Assembly: GCF_000230995.2 (NCBI RefSeq)
Contig: NC_019973.1
Coordinates: 4,602,001-4,666,000 of the forward strand
Reading direction: 5' to 3'
DNA from: Mesorhizobium australicum WSM2073
Lineage (GTDB): Bacteria; Pseudomonadota; Alphaproteobacteria; Rhizobiales; Rhizobiaceae
Length of the DNA: 64,000 bases
The position numbers and the translations under genes were made by a program. Of this stretch, positions 50,848 to 59,066 are shown piece after piece. Every line of letters begins with the position of its first letter. Position 1 is the stretch's first letter. The notes under the pieces are model-generated. The model was not told where the DNA came from and did not search any database. It worked only from the letters and a program-made list of their open reading frames with translations.

Positions 50848-51186
50848 ATGGAATACCGCCAGATCAGTGAAGACTATTCGGTCTCGGGCCAGATCCAGCC
50901 CGAGGACGTTGCCGCCATCAAGGAAGCCGGCTTCAAGAGCGTGATCTGCAACCGGCCTGATGATGAGCAGCCGGGACAGCCTTCGGCGGACACGCTCAAG
51001 GCCGCGGTCGAGGCCGCTGGCCTCGCCTTTCGCTACATTCCGGTGATCAGCGGCCAGATCACGCGAGAGAATGTCGACGACCAGGCCGAGGCGCTCGATG
51101 AGCTCGACGGCCCGGTGTTCGCCTATTGCCGCTCCGGAGCCCGCTGTACCAATCTGTACGGGCTGATCCAGCAGTCGAAGGGTTAA
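50848..51186 (+). CDS. TIGR01244 family sulfur transferase/phosphatase
   Basis: The 112-residue protein has a small cysteine-phosphatase/rhodanese-like fold. The active-site loop is AYCRSGARCTN (Cys near 92, Arg near 98). The N-terminal SEDYSVSGQIQPEDVAAIKEAGF and ICNRPDDE blocks are the family signature. Related domains are fused to metallo-beta-lactamase proteins (Blh type) involved in sulfide and biofilm control. I chose ATG 50848 with AGGAT upstream. Its 3' end overlaps the convergent Lrp gene by four bases. Whether it acts on sulfur or phosphate cannot be told. Confidence 0.82.
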   Translation: MEYRQISEDYSVSGQIQPEDVAAIKEAGFKSVICNRPDDEQPGQPSADTLKAAVEAAGLAFRYIPVISGQITRENVDDQAEALDELDGPVFAYCRSGARCTNLYGLIQQSKG

Positions 51187-51683
51187 ATCGGCAGCGCGCC
51201 GGTCTCCTTCAGCGTCTCCAGCACGATCGCCGTCTTCACATGCTGCACGGATTCGTGCGGCAGGAGCACGCCGTTGACGAATTCCGACAGTGATTTGAGG
51301 TCTGGCGTTACGACCTTCAGGATGTAATCCATCTCGCCGGTCAGTGCGTGAGCCTCCTGCACCTCGGGCAGCCGTGCCACCAATTCGCCGAAGCGGCGCG
51401 CATTGTCGCGATTGTGGGTGGCCAGTGTCACCGAGATGACGTTGACCAGCGAGAAACCGAGCTTGTCGCGGTCGAGCACCGCTCGATAGCCCTTGATGTA
51501 GCCGTCCTCCTCCAACCGTTGGCGGCGGCGCGAGCATTGCGAAGCAGAGAGGTTCACCCGCTCGGAGAGATCGTTGTTGGTGAGCCGCGCGTCGCCTTGC
51601 AAAAGCGCCATTATCTTGCGGTCGAACTGATCAATGCGCGCGTCATCCACGATTTTTGCCTTCACCATGCACGGTTCGCGCAT
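51183..51683 (-). CDS. Lrp/AsnC family regulator next to hppD
   Basis: The 166-residue protein has an AsnC-type helix-turn-helix (about 18-75: DRKIMALLQGDARLTNNDLSE followed by SASQCSRRRQRLEEDG) and a C-terminal RAM ligand-binding domain (about 85-155). It is transcribed divergently from hppD, so it is likely the regulator of tyrosine catabolism. A similar Lrp-type regulator next to hppD is common in Rhizobiales. The ATG at 51683 is used, though 51668 is also in frame. Confidence 0.88.
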   Translation of the reverse strand: MREPCMVKAKIVDDARIDQFDRKIMALLQGDARLTNNDLSERVNLSASQCSRRRQRLEEDGYIKGYRAVLDRDKLGFSLVNVISVTLATHNRDNARRFGELVARLPEVQEAHALTGEMDYILKVVTPDLKSLSEFVNGVLLPHESVQHVKTAIVLETLKETGALPI

Positions 51684-51694
51684 GACATCACCAT

Positions 51695-51708
51695 TTCAAG
51701 CTTTTGAA
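51695..51708. promoter_or_regulatory. Inverted repeat between Lrp gene and hppD
   Basis: TTCAA-GCTT-TTGAA, perfect 5-bp arms with 4-base spacer, lies 12 bp before the Lrp start and 78 bp before hppD. AsnC-type regulators bind such AT-rich symmetric sites, so this may be its operator. Only position and symmetry support it. Confidence 0.4.
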
Positions 51709-51785
51709 TGCAAGCACCGTGCGTGGGCTCCGCGCTATTATGGTTTCGAACGGCTTTTCAGGCCGAGCAGCTTCCGGAGGATATC

Positions 51786-52898
51786 ATGGGTCCTTTCCCG
51801 CACGACGCCCCGCCCGCCACGATCAGCAAAGACAACCCCGCTGGCACCGACGGTTTCGAGTTCGTCGAATTCGCGCATCCGGAGCCGCAGAAGCTGGCCG
51901 AGCTGTTCACCCGCATGGGTTATGTCGCGGTAGCCAGGCATCGCACCAAGGACATCACCGTCTGGCGCCAGGGCGACATCAACTATGTCGTCAATGCCGA
52001 GCCCGGCTCGCATGCGATGAAATTCGCCGACAAGCACGGCCCCTGTGCTGCCTCGATGGCCTGGCGGATGGTCGATGCCAAGCACGCTTTCGAGCATGCC
52101 GTCTCGAAGGGCGCCATGCCTTACGAAGGCGACGACAAGGCGCTCGACGTGCCTGCTATCGTCGGCATCGGCGGCTCGCTGCTCTATTTCATCGACAGCT
52201 ATGGCAAGAAGGGCTCGGCCTACGACGCTGAATTCGAGTGGCTCGGCGAACGCGACCCCAAGCCGCAAGGCGTCGGCTTCTATTTCCTCGACCACCTGAC
52301 CCACAACGTCTATCGCGGCCAGATGGACAAATGGTGGGATTTCTACCGCAATTTGTTCGGTTTCAAGCAGATCCATTTCTTCGACATCGACGGCAAGATC
52401 ACGGGCCTGGTCAGCCGGGCGATCACCTCGCCCTGCGGCAAGATCCGCATTCCGCTCAACGAGTCCAAGGATGAAACCAGCCAGATCGCCGAATATCTGA
52501 AGAAGTACAATGGCGAAGGCATCCAGCACATCGCGGTGGGAACCGACGAGATCTACGCCGCCACCGACAAGCTCGCGGAGAACGGGCTGAAATTCATGCC
52601 CGGCCCGCCCGAGACCTACTACGACATGTCGTATGACCGCGTGAACGGCCATGACGAGCCGATCGAGCGGATGAAGAAGCATGGCATCCTGATCGACGGC
52701 GAAGGTGTGGTCGACGGCGGCATGACCAAGATTCTTTTGCAGATCTTTTCGAAGACCGTGATCGGGCCGATCTTCTTCGAGTTCATCCAGCGCAAGGGCG
52801 ACGAAGGCTTTGGCGAAGGCAATTTCCGCGCGCTGTTCGAATCGATCGAGCAGGACCAGATCAAGCGCGGTGTGATCAAGGTTCAGGCGGCAGAGTAA
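51786..52898 (+). CDS. hppD: 4-Hydroxyphenylpyruvate dioxygenase
   Basis: HppD converts 4-hydroxyphenylpyruvate to homogentisate with Fe(II) and O2. The 370-residue protein has the two-domain vicinal-oxygen-chelate layout. Iron ligands His170 (LDHLTHNV), His248 (GIQHIA) and Glu332 (FFEFIQRKG) are in the C-terminal domain. ATG 51786 follows CGGAGGATATC. It is the first tyrosine-degradation enzyme here; hmgA and fahA lie 3 kb further on the other strand, past a toxin-antitoxin pair. Confidence 0.95.
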   Translation: MGPFPHDAPPATISKDNPAGTDGFEFVEFAHPEPQKLAELFTRMGYVAVARHRTKDITVWRQGDINYVVNAEPGSHAMKFADKHGPCAASMAWRMVDAKHAFEHAVSKGAMPYEGDDKALDVPAIVGIGGSLLYFIDSYGKKGSAYDAEFEWLGERDPKPQGVGFYFLDHLTHNVYRGQMDKWWDFYRNLFGFKQIHFFDIDGKITGLVSRAITSPCGKIRIPLNESKDETSQIAEYLKKYNGEGIQHIAVGTDEIYAATDKLAENGLKFMPGPPETYYDMSYDRVNGHDEPIERMKKHGILIDGEGVVDGGMTKILLQIFSKTVIGPIFFEFIQRKGDEGFGEGNFRALFESIEQDQIKRGVIKVQAAE

Positions 52899-52928
52899 TT
52901 TCTCCGGCTCCGCTTGCGGCTCGACTAA

Positions 52929-52952
52929 TTATGACCTAAATTTTGGTCATAA
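52929..52952. promoter_or_regulatory. Perfect operator palindrome of the second toxin-antitoxin pair
   Basis: TTATGACC, 8 bases, GGTCATAA: perfect 8-bp arms, 12 bp upstream of the antitoxin ATG. The AT-rich spacer may overlap the -10 region. This is the expected place for autoregulation by a Phd-type antitoxin. Confidence 0.75.
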
Positions 52953-52964
52953 GAGGTCGAGCCC

Positions 52965-53189
52965 ATGAATGTTTCCATTGCAGAAGCCAAGGCAAAACTG
53001 TCGGAACTGATCAGCCGTGCGCAAGCTGGCGAAGAGATCGTGCTTACACGTCACGGCAAGATCGCGGCTCGGCTGGTGCCACCGCTCGGCGAAAATCTCC
53101 TGCCCCGTATTGGCGCCTTAAAGGGCAAGATTTGGATAGCGGACGATTTTGACGAACTCGGTCCCGAATGGGACGAATACGTCAAATGA
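52965..53189 (+). CDS. Antitoxin, Phd/YefM family
   Basis: The 74-residue product reads MNVSIAEAKAKLSELISRAQ and contains GEEIVLTRHGKIAARLVPP, a clear Phd/YefM N-terminal DNA-binding fold. The acidic C-terminus (DDFDELGPEWDEYVK) should bind the toxin. It lies behind the palindrome at 52929 and overlaps the toxin start by four bases. It is inserted between hppD and the homogentisate operon. Confidence 0.9.
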   Translation: MNVSIAEAKAKLSELISRAQAGEEIVLTRHGKIAARLVPPLGENLLPRIGALKGKIWIADDFDELGPEWDEYVK

Positions 53190-53563
53190 CTGCCGGCTCC
53201 TTTCTTGCCGATACGCAAATTATCCTTTGGTCTATTAAGGACGACCCTCGACTCAGCGAGGAGCACCGGGCTGTCCTTGCATCGGACGCGACCGTTTACG
53301 CCAGCGCGGCAAGCGTTTGGGAAATCGCGATCAAGCGATCGATCGGCAAACTCGACGTTCCGGACGACCTGCCGGCGTTACTCCCGAGAATGCAATTCCA
53401 GCCGCTGACCATCACGTTTCAGCATGCGCATGTTGTCGGCCGCCTTCCCCGCCACCATGGCGATCCGTTCGACCGGCTGCTGATCGCCCAAGCGCAGGTC
53501 GAGAATCTCACCATCCTGACAGCGGACAAGCAATTTGCTCTCTATGACGTCGCGCTGGCATGA
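53186..53563 (+). CDS. PIN-domain ribonuclease toxin (VapC-like)
   Basis: The 125-residue protein is a PIN domain: Asp in FLADTQIILW (near 9), Glu in ASVWEIAIK (near 46), and Asp in GDPFDRLLIAQA (near 90-93), the metal ligands. The sequence from SVWEIAIKRSIGKL belongs to the common VapC subgroup partnered with Phd-type antitoxins. The longer frame from 53168 would start within the antitoxin; ATG 53186 with ATGA overlap is preferred. Confidence 0.9.
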   Translation: MTAGSFLADTQIILWSIKDDPRLSEEHRAVLASDATVYASAASVWEIAIKRSIGKLDVPDDLPALLPRMQFQPLTITFQHAHVVGRLPRHHGDPFDRLLIAQAQVENLTILTADKQFALYDVALA

Positions 53564-53567
53564 CGTT

Positions 53568-54107
53568 TCATAATCCCAGCCGTTCGACCTCCGCTGTTCT
53601 CAACTTAACGTCATAATCGAGCAGGAACTCGTCGAGCTGCGGCGGTGCTACGGAGGTACCCGCGAGCATGGCATGCACCTGGCCCCGATGGTGGATGTCG
53701 TGCAGGAAGACGTGCGCCAGGATATCGCCGGTCTTTTCCGGGATCATGCCGTCCTCGCGCCGGTCGGTGACGACGCTGCGATCGAGATCGGCCTTCGACA
53801 GGCCATCGCAGAAGGCGATCAGCCGCCGGTCGGCCGCAAGCTGAGCCAGGTAAAGCTCGGGCGCGGCATCGAAAGGCACGAAGTCATCGTAGGCAGCCGC
53901 ACCGAGGCGGCCGTCTTCGAGAAAATCGAGATAGAGATGATCGACCGCGAGGACATGGTTGAGCGTTGCCTTGATCGACGGGAAAAAGTTGGTGCGCTCG
54001 GCCTCGAATTCACCGGGCTTCAGCGCAAGCACGGCGCGATAGAGCCGGTCGTTCGACCAGAGATTGTTCTTCGCCATGCGACGCAGATGATCCAGCAGGT
54101 CCATCAC
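53568..54107 (-). CDS. DinB family protein, last gene of homogentisate operon
   Basis: The 179-residue protein is a four-helix DinB/YfiT-type fold. The metal histidines are likely in LNHVLAVDHL (near 50) and HVFLHDIHHRGQVHAML (about 132-148, with His pattern H-x-x-H-H). DinB-fold proteins include thiol-dependent isomerases and S-transferases such as mycothiol-dependent maleylpyruvate isomerase, and many of unknown role. It starts 18 bp after fahA, so it is in the hmgA operon. It may therefore act on a homogentisate-pathway thiol or cis-trans isomer, but this is inference. Confidence 0.82.
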   Translation of the reverse strand: MMDLLDHLRRMAKNNLWSNDRLYRAVLALKPGEFEAERTNFFPSIKATLNHVLAVDHLYLDFLEDGRLGAAAYDDFVPFDAAPELYLAQLAADRRLIAFCDGLSKADLDRSVVTDRREDGMIPEKTGDILAHVFLHDIHHRGQVHAMLAGTSVAPPQLDEFLLDYDVKLRTAEVERLGL

Positions 54108-54125
54108 TCAAACCTCTCATTGTGC

Positions 54126-55139
54126 CTACCGCTGGTATTTCTCGACCTTCTGCTCGATGGCGCCGAAGATCGAATGCCCTGATCTGTCCTTCATCTCGAT
54201 GCGCACGGTGTCGCCGAAGCGCAGGAAAGGTGTCTTGGGCTCGCCTGACACAATGGTCTCGATCATGCGCTGTTCGGCGATGCAGGAATAACCGGCTCCG
54301 CCCGCAGAGACCGGCTTGCCCGGGCCGCCGTCGAGTTTGTTGGACACCGTACCCGAGCCGATGATGGTGCCTGACACCAGCGGCCTTGTGCGGGCGGCGT
54401 GAGCCATCAGCGCCGGAAAATCGAAGGTCATGTCGACACCGGCATCGGCGCGGCCGAACGGCTTGCCGTTGATGTCGGCAAGCAGCGGCAGATTGACCTT
54501 GCCGCCGTCCCAGGCATCGCCCAGCTCATCCGGCGTCACCGCGACCGGAGAGAAGGCGGAGGACGGTTTCGACTGGAAGAAGCCGAATCCCTTGGCCAGT
54601 TCCGGCCCGGTCAGCGCGCGCAGCGTGACATCGTTGACCAGCATGACCAGCCGGATCGCGGCGCGCGCTTCCTCGAGGCTGGCGCCCATCGGCACATCGT
54701 CGACGATGACGGCGATCTCGGCTTCCATGTCGATGCCGAAGGCCTCGTCCGCTAGACGGATCGGATCGCGCGGGGCAACGAAGGAATCCGAGCCACCCTG
54801 GTAGATCAGCGGGTCGGTCCAGAAGCTTGCCGGCATCTCGACGCCGCGCGCCTTCCGCACCAGTTCGACATGGTTCACATAGGCCGAGCCGTCGGCCCAT
54901 TGATAGGCGCGCGGCAGCGGCGAATGCGCGTCATGCTCGTGAAAACGAGCCGCCGGCAACGCATTGTTCTCCAGCGATTCCGCTATGGTCGCGAGATGCG
55001 GCGAGATCCTGCGCCAGTCGTCGAGTGCGGCCTGCAGCGTGCGCGCCAGGAACGAGGCGTCGGTGTATTGCGTCAGGTCGCGCGAAACGACGACGAGTTT
55101 TCCGTCGCGTGTTCCGTCCTTCAGCGTGGCAAGCTTCAT
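54126..55139 (-). CDS. Fumarylacetoacetate hydrolase family protein
   Basis: The 337-residue protein has the FAH C-terminal domain: a metal site with DMEAEIAVIVDD (Glu-Glu-like acidic set, about 140-152), LVNDVTLRALTG near 175-186, and GSGTVSNKLDG near 273-283. It most likely splits fumarylacetoacetate to fumarate and acetoacetate (last step), as it is in an operon with hmgA. The protein is shorter than the mammalian FAH, as in the bacterial group. ATG 55139 overlaps the MBL gene stop by four bases. Confidence 0.88.
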   Translation of the reverse strand: MKLATLKDGTRDGKLVVVSRDLTQYTDASFLARTLQAALDDWRRISPHLATIAESLENNALPAARFHEHDAHSPLPRAYQWADGSAYVNHVELVRKARGVEMPASFWTDPLIYQGGSDSFVAPRDPIRLADEAFGIDMEAEIAVIVDDVPMGASLEEARAAIRLVMLVNDVTLRALTGPELAKGFGFFQSKPSSAFSPVAVTPDELGDAWDGGKVNLPLLADINGKPFGRADAGVDMTFDFPALMAHAARTRPLVSGTIIGSGTVSNKLDGGPGKPVSAGGAGYSCIAEQRMIETIVSGEPKTPFLRFGDTVRIEMKDRSGHSIFGAIEQKVEKYQR

Positions 55140-56023
55140 GCGGTTCCCTCTCCTGATGCGGCCTTGGCGCCGCTTAACTCCACAACAAGGCCGTCGCGAG
55201 CGATCGTCAAGTCGCCAGCCCATGTTTTCCTGACAGCGGCTATCCAGTCGACCTCGCCGATCTCGGTATCGTCGGCTGGAATGAGGTGATTGAGCACCAA
55301 TCTTTTGACGCCGGCATCGCTGGCGATACGGCCTGCCTCCTCGGCAAAGCTGTGACTGGCGAGCAGATGTTCCCTGAGCCGCGCGCCATTGCCGGTTCTG
55401 GCAACCAGCCGCTCGATGCCTTCTTCCAGCATGGCTTCATGGACGAGGATAGCAGCGCCATCGGCAAAATCGGCCAGCGGCGGAAAGAAAGCAGTATCGG
55501 CCGAGAACACCACGCTGTTTCCCCCATGCTCGAAGCGCAAGGCGAAGCAATCGGTCACAGGCGGATGGTCGACGCGCAGTGCCGTCACCTTCAGTCCGCG
55601 CTGCTCGACCACATGCCCTTGGCCGAATTCGTCGACAGAAACCAACTCGCGAATATCGGGGCGGCCCTCGTCGGCGATGCGGATCTCGATGTCGAATTCC
55701 ATCGCCTGACAAAAGCGCCGCCAGTAGTGGCCAAGCCCAGGCGGCCCGAACACGGTGACCGGCGTCGCCAAGCCAGCCGTCCATGCGGTGTGGATCAGCG
55801 GCCCGAGTTCAAGCACATGGTCGGAATGCAGATGCGTGATGAAGATCAGGTCGAGTGCCTTCAGGCTGACACCGGCATCGACCAGACCGCGCGTCACGCC
55901 GAGCCCGCAATCGACGACGATGGCTCGCCCGCCGATTTCGAGCAGCGTCGAGCTCGGCCACGGCCCGCCCGGCCGCAGTGCCGGACCGCCTTTCGACCCG
56001 AGCAGCACCAGCCGGTCCGGCAT
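55136..56023 (-). CDS. MBL-fold metallohydrolase in homogentisate operon
   Basis: The 295-residue protein has the metallo-beta-lactamase motif THLHSDHVLELG (about 76-87) and a later VFSADTAFF and VHEAMLE site, resembling the RNase Z/ArsA-like MBL subgroup. It sits between hmgA and fahA with a four-base overlap to the latter, so it is translated with them. The role in homogentisate breakdown is not known; it might hydrolyse a lactone or thioester by-product. ATG 56023 is used; a TTG further upstream overlaps the hmgA stop. Confidence 0.8.
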   Translation of the reverse strand: MPDRLVLLGSKGGPALRPGGPWPSSTLLEIGGRAIVVDCGLGVTRGLVDAGVSLKALDLIFITHLHSDHVLELGPLIHTAWTAGLATPVTVFGPPGLGHYWRRFCQAMEFDIEIRIADEGRPDIRELVSVDEFGQGHVVEQRGLKVTALRVDHPPVTDCFALRFEHGGNSVVFSADTAFFPPLADFADGAAILVHEAMLEEGIERLVARTGNGARLREHLLASHSFAEEAGRIASDAGVKRLVLNHLIPADDTEIGEVDWIAAVRKTWAGDLTIARDGLVVELSGAKAASGEGTA

Positions 56024-56034
56024 TGGCTTGCCGC

Positions 56035-57348
56035 TCAAGACCAGTCGCCCTCGGGCGTGCCATTGAACCGCTTCTTCAGGTCGGCCCAGCAATCGATGTA
56101 ATTGTCCTGCCGGGTTTCGAGTTCGGCGCCGTAGCGGGTCAGCATCTGCGGAAAGCGGGTTTCGAACATGAAGGCCATGGTGTTGTCGAGCTTGACCGGT
56201 TTCAGGTCCGCGCGCGAGGCTTTTTCGAAGCCAGGCGCATCCGGGCCATGGGCCAGCATCAGATTGTGCAGGCTGATACCGCCGGGGACAAAACCTTCCT
56301 CCTTGGCGTCGTACTGGCCATGGATCAGGCCCATGAACTCGCTCATGATGTTGCGATGGTACCAGGGCGGCCGGAACGTATTTTCCGCCACCAGCCAGCG
56401 CGGCGGGAAGATGACGAAATCGATGTTGGCGGTGCCTTCCTCGCCGCTCGGCGCCGTCAGCACGGTGAAGATCGACGGATCGGGGTGATCGAACAGCAGC
56501 GCACCGACCGGCGAAAAGCTCGCCAGATCATATTTATAGGGCGCGTAGTTGCCATGCCAGGCAACGACGTCGAGCGGCGAATGGCCGATCTCGGTGACGT
56601 GAAAATTGCCGCACCATTTCACGATCAGCCGGCACGGCGTCTCCTTCTCCTCGAACCAGGCGCAAGGCGTCTTGAAGTCGCGCGGGTTGGCCAGGCAATT
56701 GGCGCCGATCGGGCCGCGGTCAGGCAGCGTCAGCTTGGCGCCGTAATTCTCGCAGACATAGCCGCGCACTTCGGCGTCGACCAGTTCGACCTTGAAGACG
56801 AGGCCGCGCGGCAGCACGGCGATTTCACCGGGCCGAAGCTCGATGACGCCCATCTCGGTGATGAAGCGCAAGCTGCCCACCTGCGGCACGATCAGCAGCT
56901 CGCCGTCGGCGTTGAAGAAATGATCGTCGGTCATCGAGCGGTTGGCGACATAGACATGGGCAGCCATGCCGGTCTGGCCAAGCACGTCGCCGGCGGTGGT
57001 GATGGTGCGCATACCCTTGATGAAGTCGGTCGGCTCTTTCGGCATCGGCACCGGATTCCAGCGGTACTGGCCAAGCGCCAGCTCGTGGTCGCCGACATTG
57101 GGGGCGCTCTTCCACAGGGGATAACTCGCCGCCTTGAACCTGCCCGTGTGCTTGACGCTCGGCCGGATGCGATAGAGCCAGGAGCGCTCATTGGTGCCGC
57201 GCGGCGCGGTGAAGGGCGAGCCTGAAAGCTGCTCGGCATAGAGGCCGTAGGCCGGCCGCTGCGGCGAGTTGCGTCCCTGCGGCAGTGAGCCGGGCAAGGT
57301 TTCGGTTTCGAAGTCGTTGCCGAAACCCGGCATATAGGAAAAGGCCAT
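56035..57348 (-). CDS. hmgA: Homogentisate 1,2-dioxygenase
   Basis: HmgA opens the ring of homogentisate to maleylacetoacetate using Fe(II). The 437-residue protein has the family start [14 protein letters not shown] and the metal ligands His331, Glu337 ([12 protein letters not shown]) and His367 (LMLAHGPD). GGGAGGAAGC lies before ATG 57348. It is the first gene of a four-gene operon (hmgA, MBL, fahA, DinB) divergent from a MarR gene that probably regulates it. No maleylacetoacetate isomerase gene follows. Confidence 0.96.
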   Translation of the reverse strand: MAFSYMPGFGNDFETETLPGSLPQGRNSPQRPAYGLYAEQLSGSPFTAPRGTNERSWLYRIRPSVKHTGRFKAASYPLWKSAPNVGDHELALGQYRWNPVPMPKEPTDFIKGMRTITTAGDVLGQTGMAAHVYVANRSMTDDHFFNADGELLIVPQVGSLRFITEMGVIELRPGEIAVLPRGLVFKVELVDAEVRGYVCENYGAKLTLPDRGPIGANCLANPRDFKTPCAWFEEKETPCRLIVKWCGNFHVTEIGHSPLDVVAWHGNYAPYKYDLASFSPVGALLFDHPDPSIFTVLTAPSGEEGTANIDFVIFPPRWLVAENTFRPPWYHRNIMSEFMGLIHGQYDAKEEGFVPGGISLHNLMLAHGPDAPGFEKASRADLKPVKLDNTMAFMFETRFPQMLTRYGAELETRQDNYIDCWADLKKRFNGTPEGDWS

Positions 57349-57360
57349 TGCTTCCTCCCG

Positions 57361-57411
57361 GATTGACCAAATTGGTTTCATTTGTAACCATCGAAAATGT
57401 AACTATCAATC
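57361..57411. promoter_or_regulatory. hmgA/marR divergent control region
   Basis: The gap holds several symmetric elements: ACCAAATTGGT (57367-57377, palindrome except its centre) and GGTTTC-ATTT-GTAACC (57374-57389, 5 of 6 bases paired), plus the direct pair TTTGTAACCATCG and AATGTAACTATCA. MarR dimers bind such sites. No single motif can be chosen by eye. Confidence 0.5.
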
Positions 57412-57426
57412 TTCCGTTTTTCCCGG

Positions 57427-57873
57427 ATGCGGACAATGGACATTCTCGAACTCGAAAGCTTTCTGCCCTACCGGCTCTACCGCCTTGCAGATGCGGTCAG
57501 CCGCGAATTCTCGAAGGTCTATAAGGACCGCCATGGCCTGACCCGGCCCGAATGGCGCACGTTGTCGGGATTGGGACAGCGCGGCACGATGACCGCGACG
57601 GAACTTGGCGAGCAGTCGGCCATGCACAAGACCAAGGTCTCGCGCGCCGTGGCTGAGTTAGAACGGCGGCGCTGGCTGGTACGAACACCTGACGAGAACG
57701 ACCGCCGCGTCGAGCACTTGACGCTTACCAACGCCGGGCTTGCAGCCTATCGCGAGATGGTGCCGCTGGCGCAGAGTTTCGAGCGGGAACTGCTGGCGAA
57801 ACTTGGCGTGGACGAACGTGCGGCGATTGTGCGTGGGGTGGCGGCGCTTGAGAGGACGTTGGAAGAGAAGTAG
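57427..57873 (+). CDS. MarR family regulator (HmgR-like)
   Basis: The 148-residue protein has a MarR winged helix (about 38-105: TRPEWRTLSGLGQRGTMTATEL, then SAMHKTKVSRAVAELERR as recognition helix and the wing NDRRVEHL). It is divergent from hmgA with 78 bp between the starts, the usual arrangement for a repressor of homogentisate genes. The ligand is probably a pathway intermediate, by inference. ATG 57427 is used; ATG 57436 is equally plausible. Confidence 0.88.
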   Translation: MRTMDILELESFLPYRLYRLADAVSREFSKVYKDRHGLTRPEWRTLSGLGQRGTMTATELGEQSAMHKTKVSRAVAELERRRWLVRTPDENDRRVEHLTLTNAGLAAYREMVPLAQSFERELLAKLGVDERAAIVRGVAALERTLEEK

Positions 57874-57905
57874 CGCTGAAAAAATGGGGATAGGCTGGGG
57901 GGACA

Positions 57906-57941
57906 GCGCCCCCCTCTGTCCGGCAGGACAGAGGGGGGCGC
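57906..57941. terminator. Perfect 16-bp stem-loop between convergent genes
   Basis: GCGCCCCCCTCTGTCC pairs fully with GGACAGAGGGGGGCGC around loop GGCA. It lies 33 bp after the MarR stop and 40 bp before the end of tdh, so it can end both transcripts. It carries the GGACAGAGGGGG motif of the palindromic element at 408-586. Confidence 0.7.
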
Positions 57942-57980
57942 CTCGCGCAGACGTTTCACCGGATAGCGCTATGCGCGCCG

Positions 57981-59015
57981 TTACCAGTCCATCACCACCT
58001 TGCCGGAACTGCCGCTGCGCATCGCATCGAAGCCGGCCTGGAAATCGTCGATGCCGATGCGGTGCGTGATGAGCGCCGAGACGTCGAGCGGGCCCTGCAC
58101 CAGGGCGATCATCTTGTACCAGGTCTCGAACATCTCGCGGCCGTAGATGCCCTTCAAGTGCAGCATCTTGAAGATGACCTTGTTCCAGTCGATCTCGAAA
58201 CCAGTCGGGGCGATGCCGAGGATGGCGATCTTGCCGCCATTGTTCATGGTGTCGATCATGTCGCGGAAGGCAGGTGCGGCGCCCGACATCTCCAACCCGA
58301 CATCGAAACCTTCAGTCATGCCGAGTGCTGGCATGACGTCGCGCAGCTTCTCCTGCGAAGCGTCGACGACATGCTGGACGCCGAGTTTCTTCGCCAGCGC
58401 CAGGCGCACCGGGTTGATGTCGGTGATGACAACCTTGCGTGCGCCGACGCACTGCGCCACCAGCGCGCCCATGATGCCGATCGGTCCGGCGCCGGTGACC
58501 AGCACATCCTCGCCGACCAGATCGAAGGACAACGCCGTGTGGACCGCATTGCCCAGGGGATCGAAGATCGCGGCAATCTCGTCCGGCACGTCGTCGGGGA
58601 TCGGCACCACATTGTGCTGGGGAATGGCCAGGTACTCGCCGAAGGCGCCCGGACGGTTGACGCCGACGCCGAGCGTGTTACGGCATAGATGTCCCCTGCC
58701 CGCGCGGCAGTTGCGGCAATGACCGCAGACGATGTGTCCCTCGCCCGACACCCGCTGGCCGACCTTGTATTCGGTGACCGCGGCACCAAAGTCGGCTACC
58801 GTGCCGACGAATTCGTGGCCGGTCACCATCGGCACAGGAACCGTCTTTTGCGCCCACTGGTCCCAGTTGTAGATGTGGACATCGGTGCCGCAGATCGCGG
58901 TCTTCTTGATCTTGATCAGCACATCGTTGGGGCCGATCTCCGGCACCGGAACCTCTTCCATCCAGATGCCCGGTTCGGCCTTGGCCTTCACCAGTGCCTT
59001 CATCATGTTCGACAT
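57981..59015 (-). CDS. tdh: L-threonine 3-dehydrogenase
   Basis: Tdh oxidises L-threonine to 2-amino-3-ketobutyrate with NAD+. The 344-residue zinc-dependent alcohol dehydrogenase family protein has the catalytic zinc ligands Cys in AICGTDVH (near 42) and His-Glu in GHEFVG (near 67-68), the structural-zinc cysteines in [19 protein letters not shown] (about 93-111), and the NAD motif [10 protein letters not shown] (near 175). ATG 59015 is preceded by GGGACAAGAGA. It lies 51 bp after kbl on the same strand, forming the kbl-tdh operon. Confidence 0.95.
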   Translation of the reverse strand: MSNMMKALVKAKAEPGIWMEEVPVPEIGPNDVLIKIKKTAICGTDVHIYNWDQWAQKTVPVPMVTGHEFVGTVADFGAAVTEYKVGQRVSGEGHIVCGHCRNCRAGRGHLCRNTLGVGVNRPGAFGEYLAIPQHNVVPIPDDVPDEIAAIFDPLGNAVHTALSFDLVGEDVLVTGAGPIGIMGALVAQCVGARKVVITDINPVRLALAKKLGVQHVVDASQEKLRDVMPALGMTEGFDVGLEMSGAAPAFRDMIDTMNNGGKIAILGIAPTGFEIDWNKVIFKMLHLKGIYGREMFETWYKMIALVQGPLDVSALITHRIGIDDFQAGFDAMRSGSSGKVVMDW

Positions 59016-59066
59016 TCTCTTGTCCCTTGAATCTTTGATCCGGAATCGCTTTTCGCTACCGGCCCT

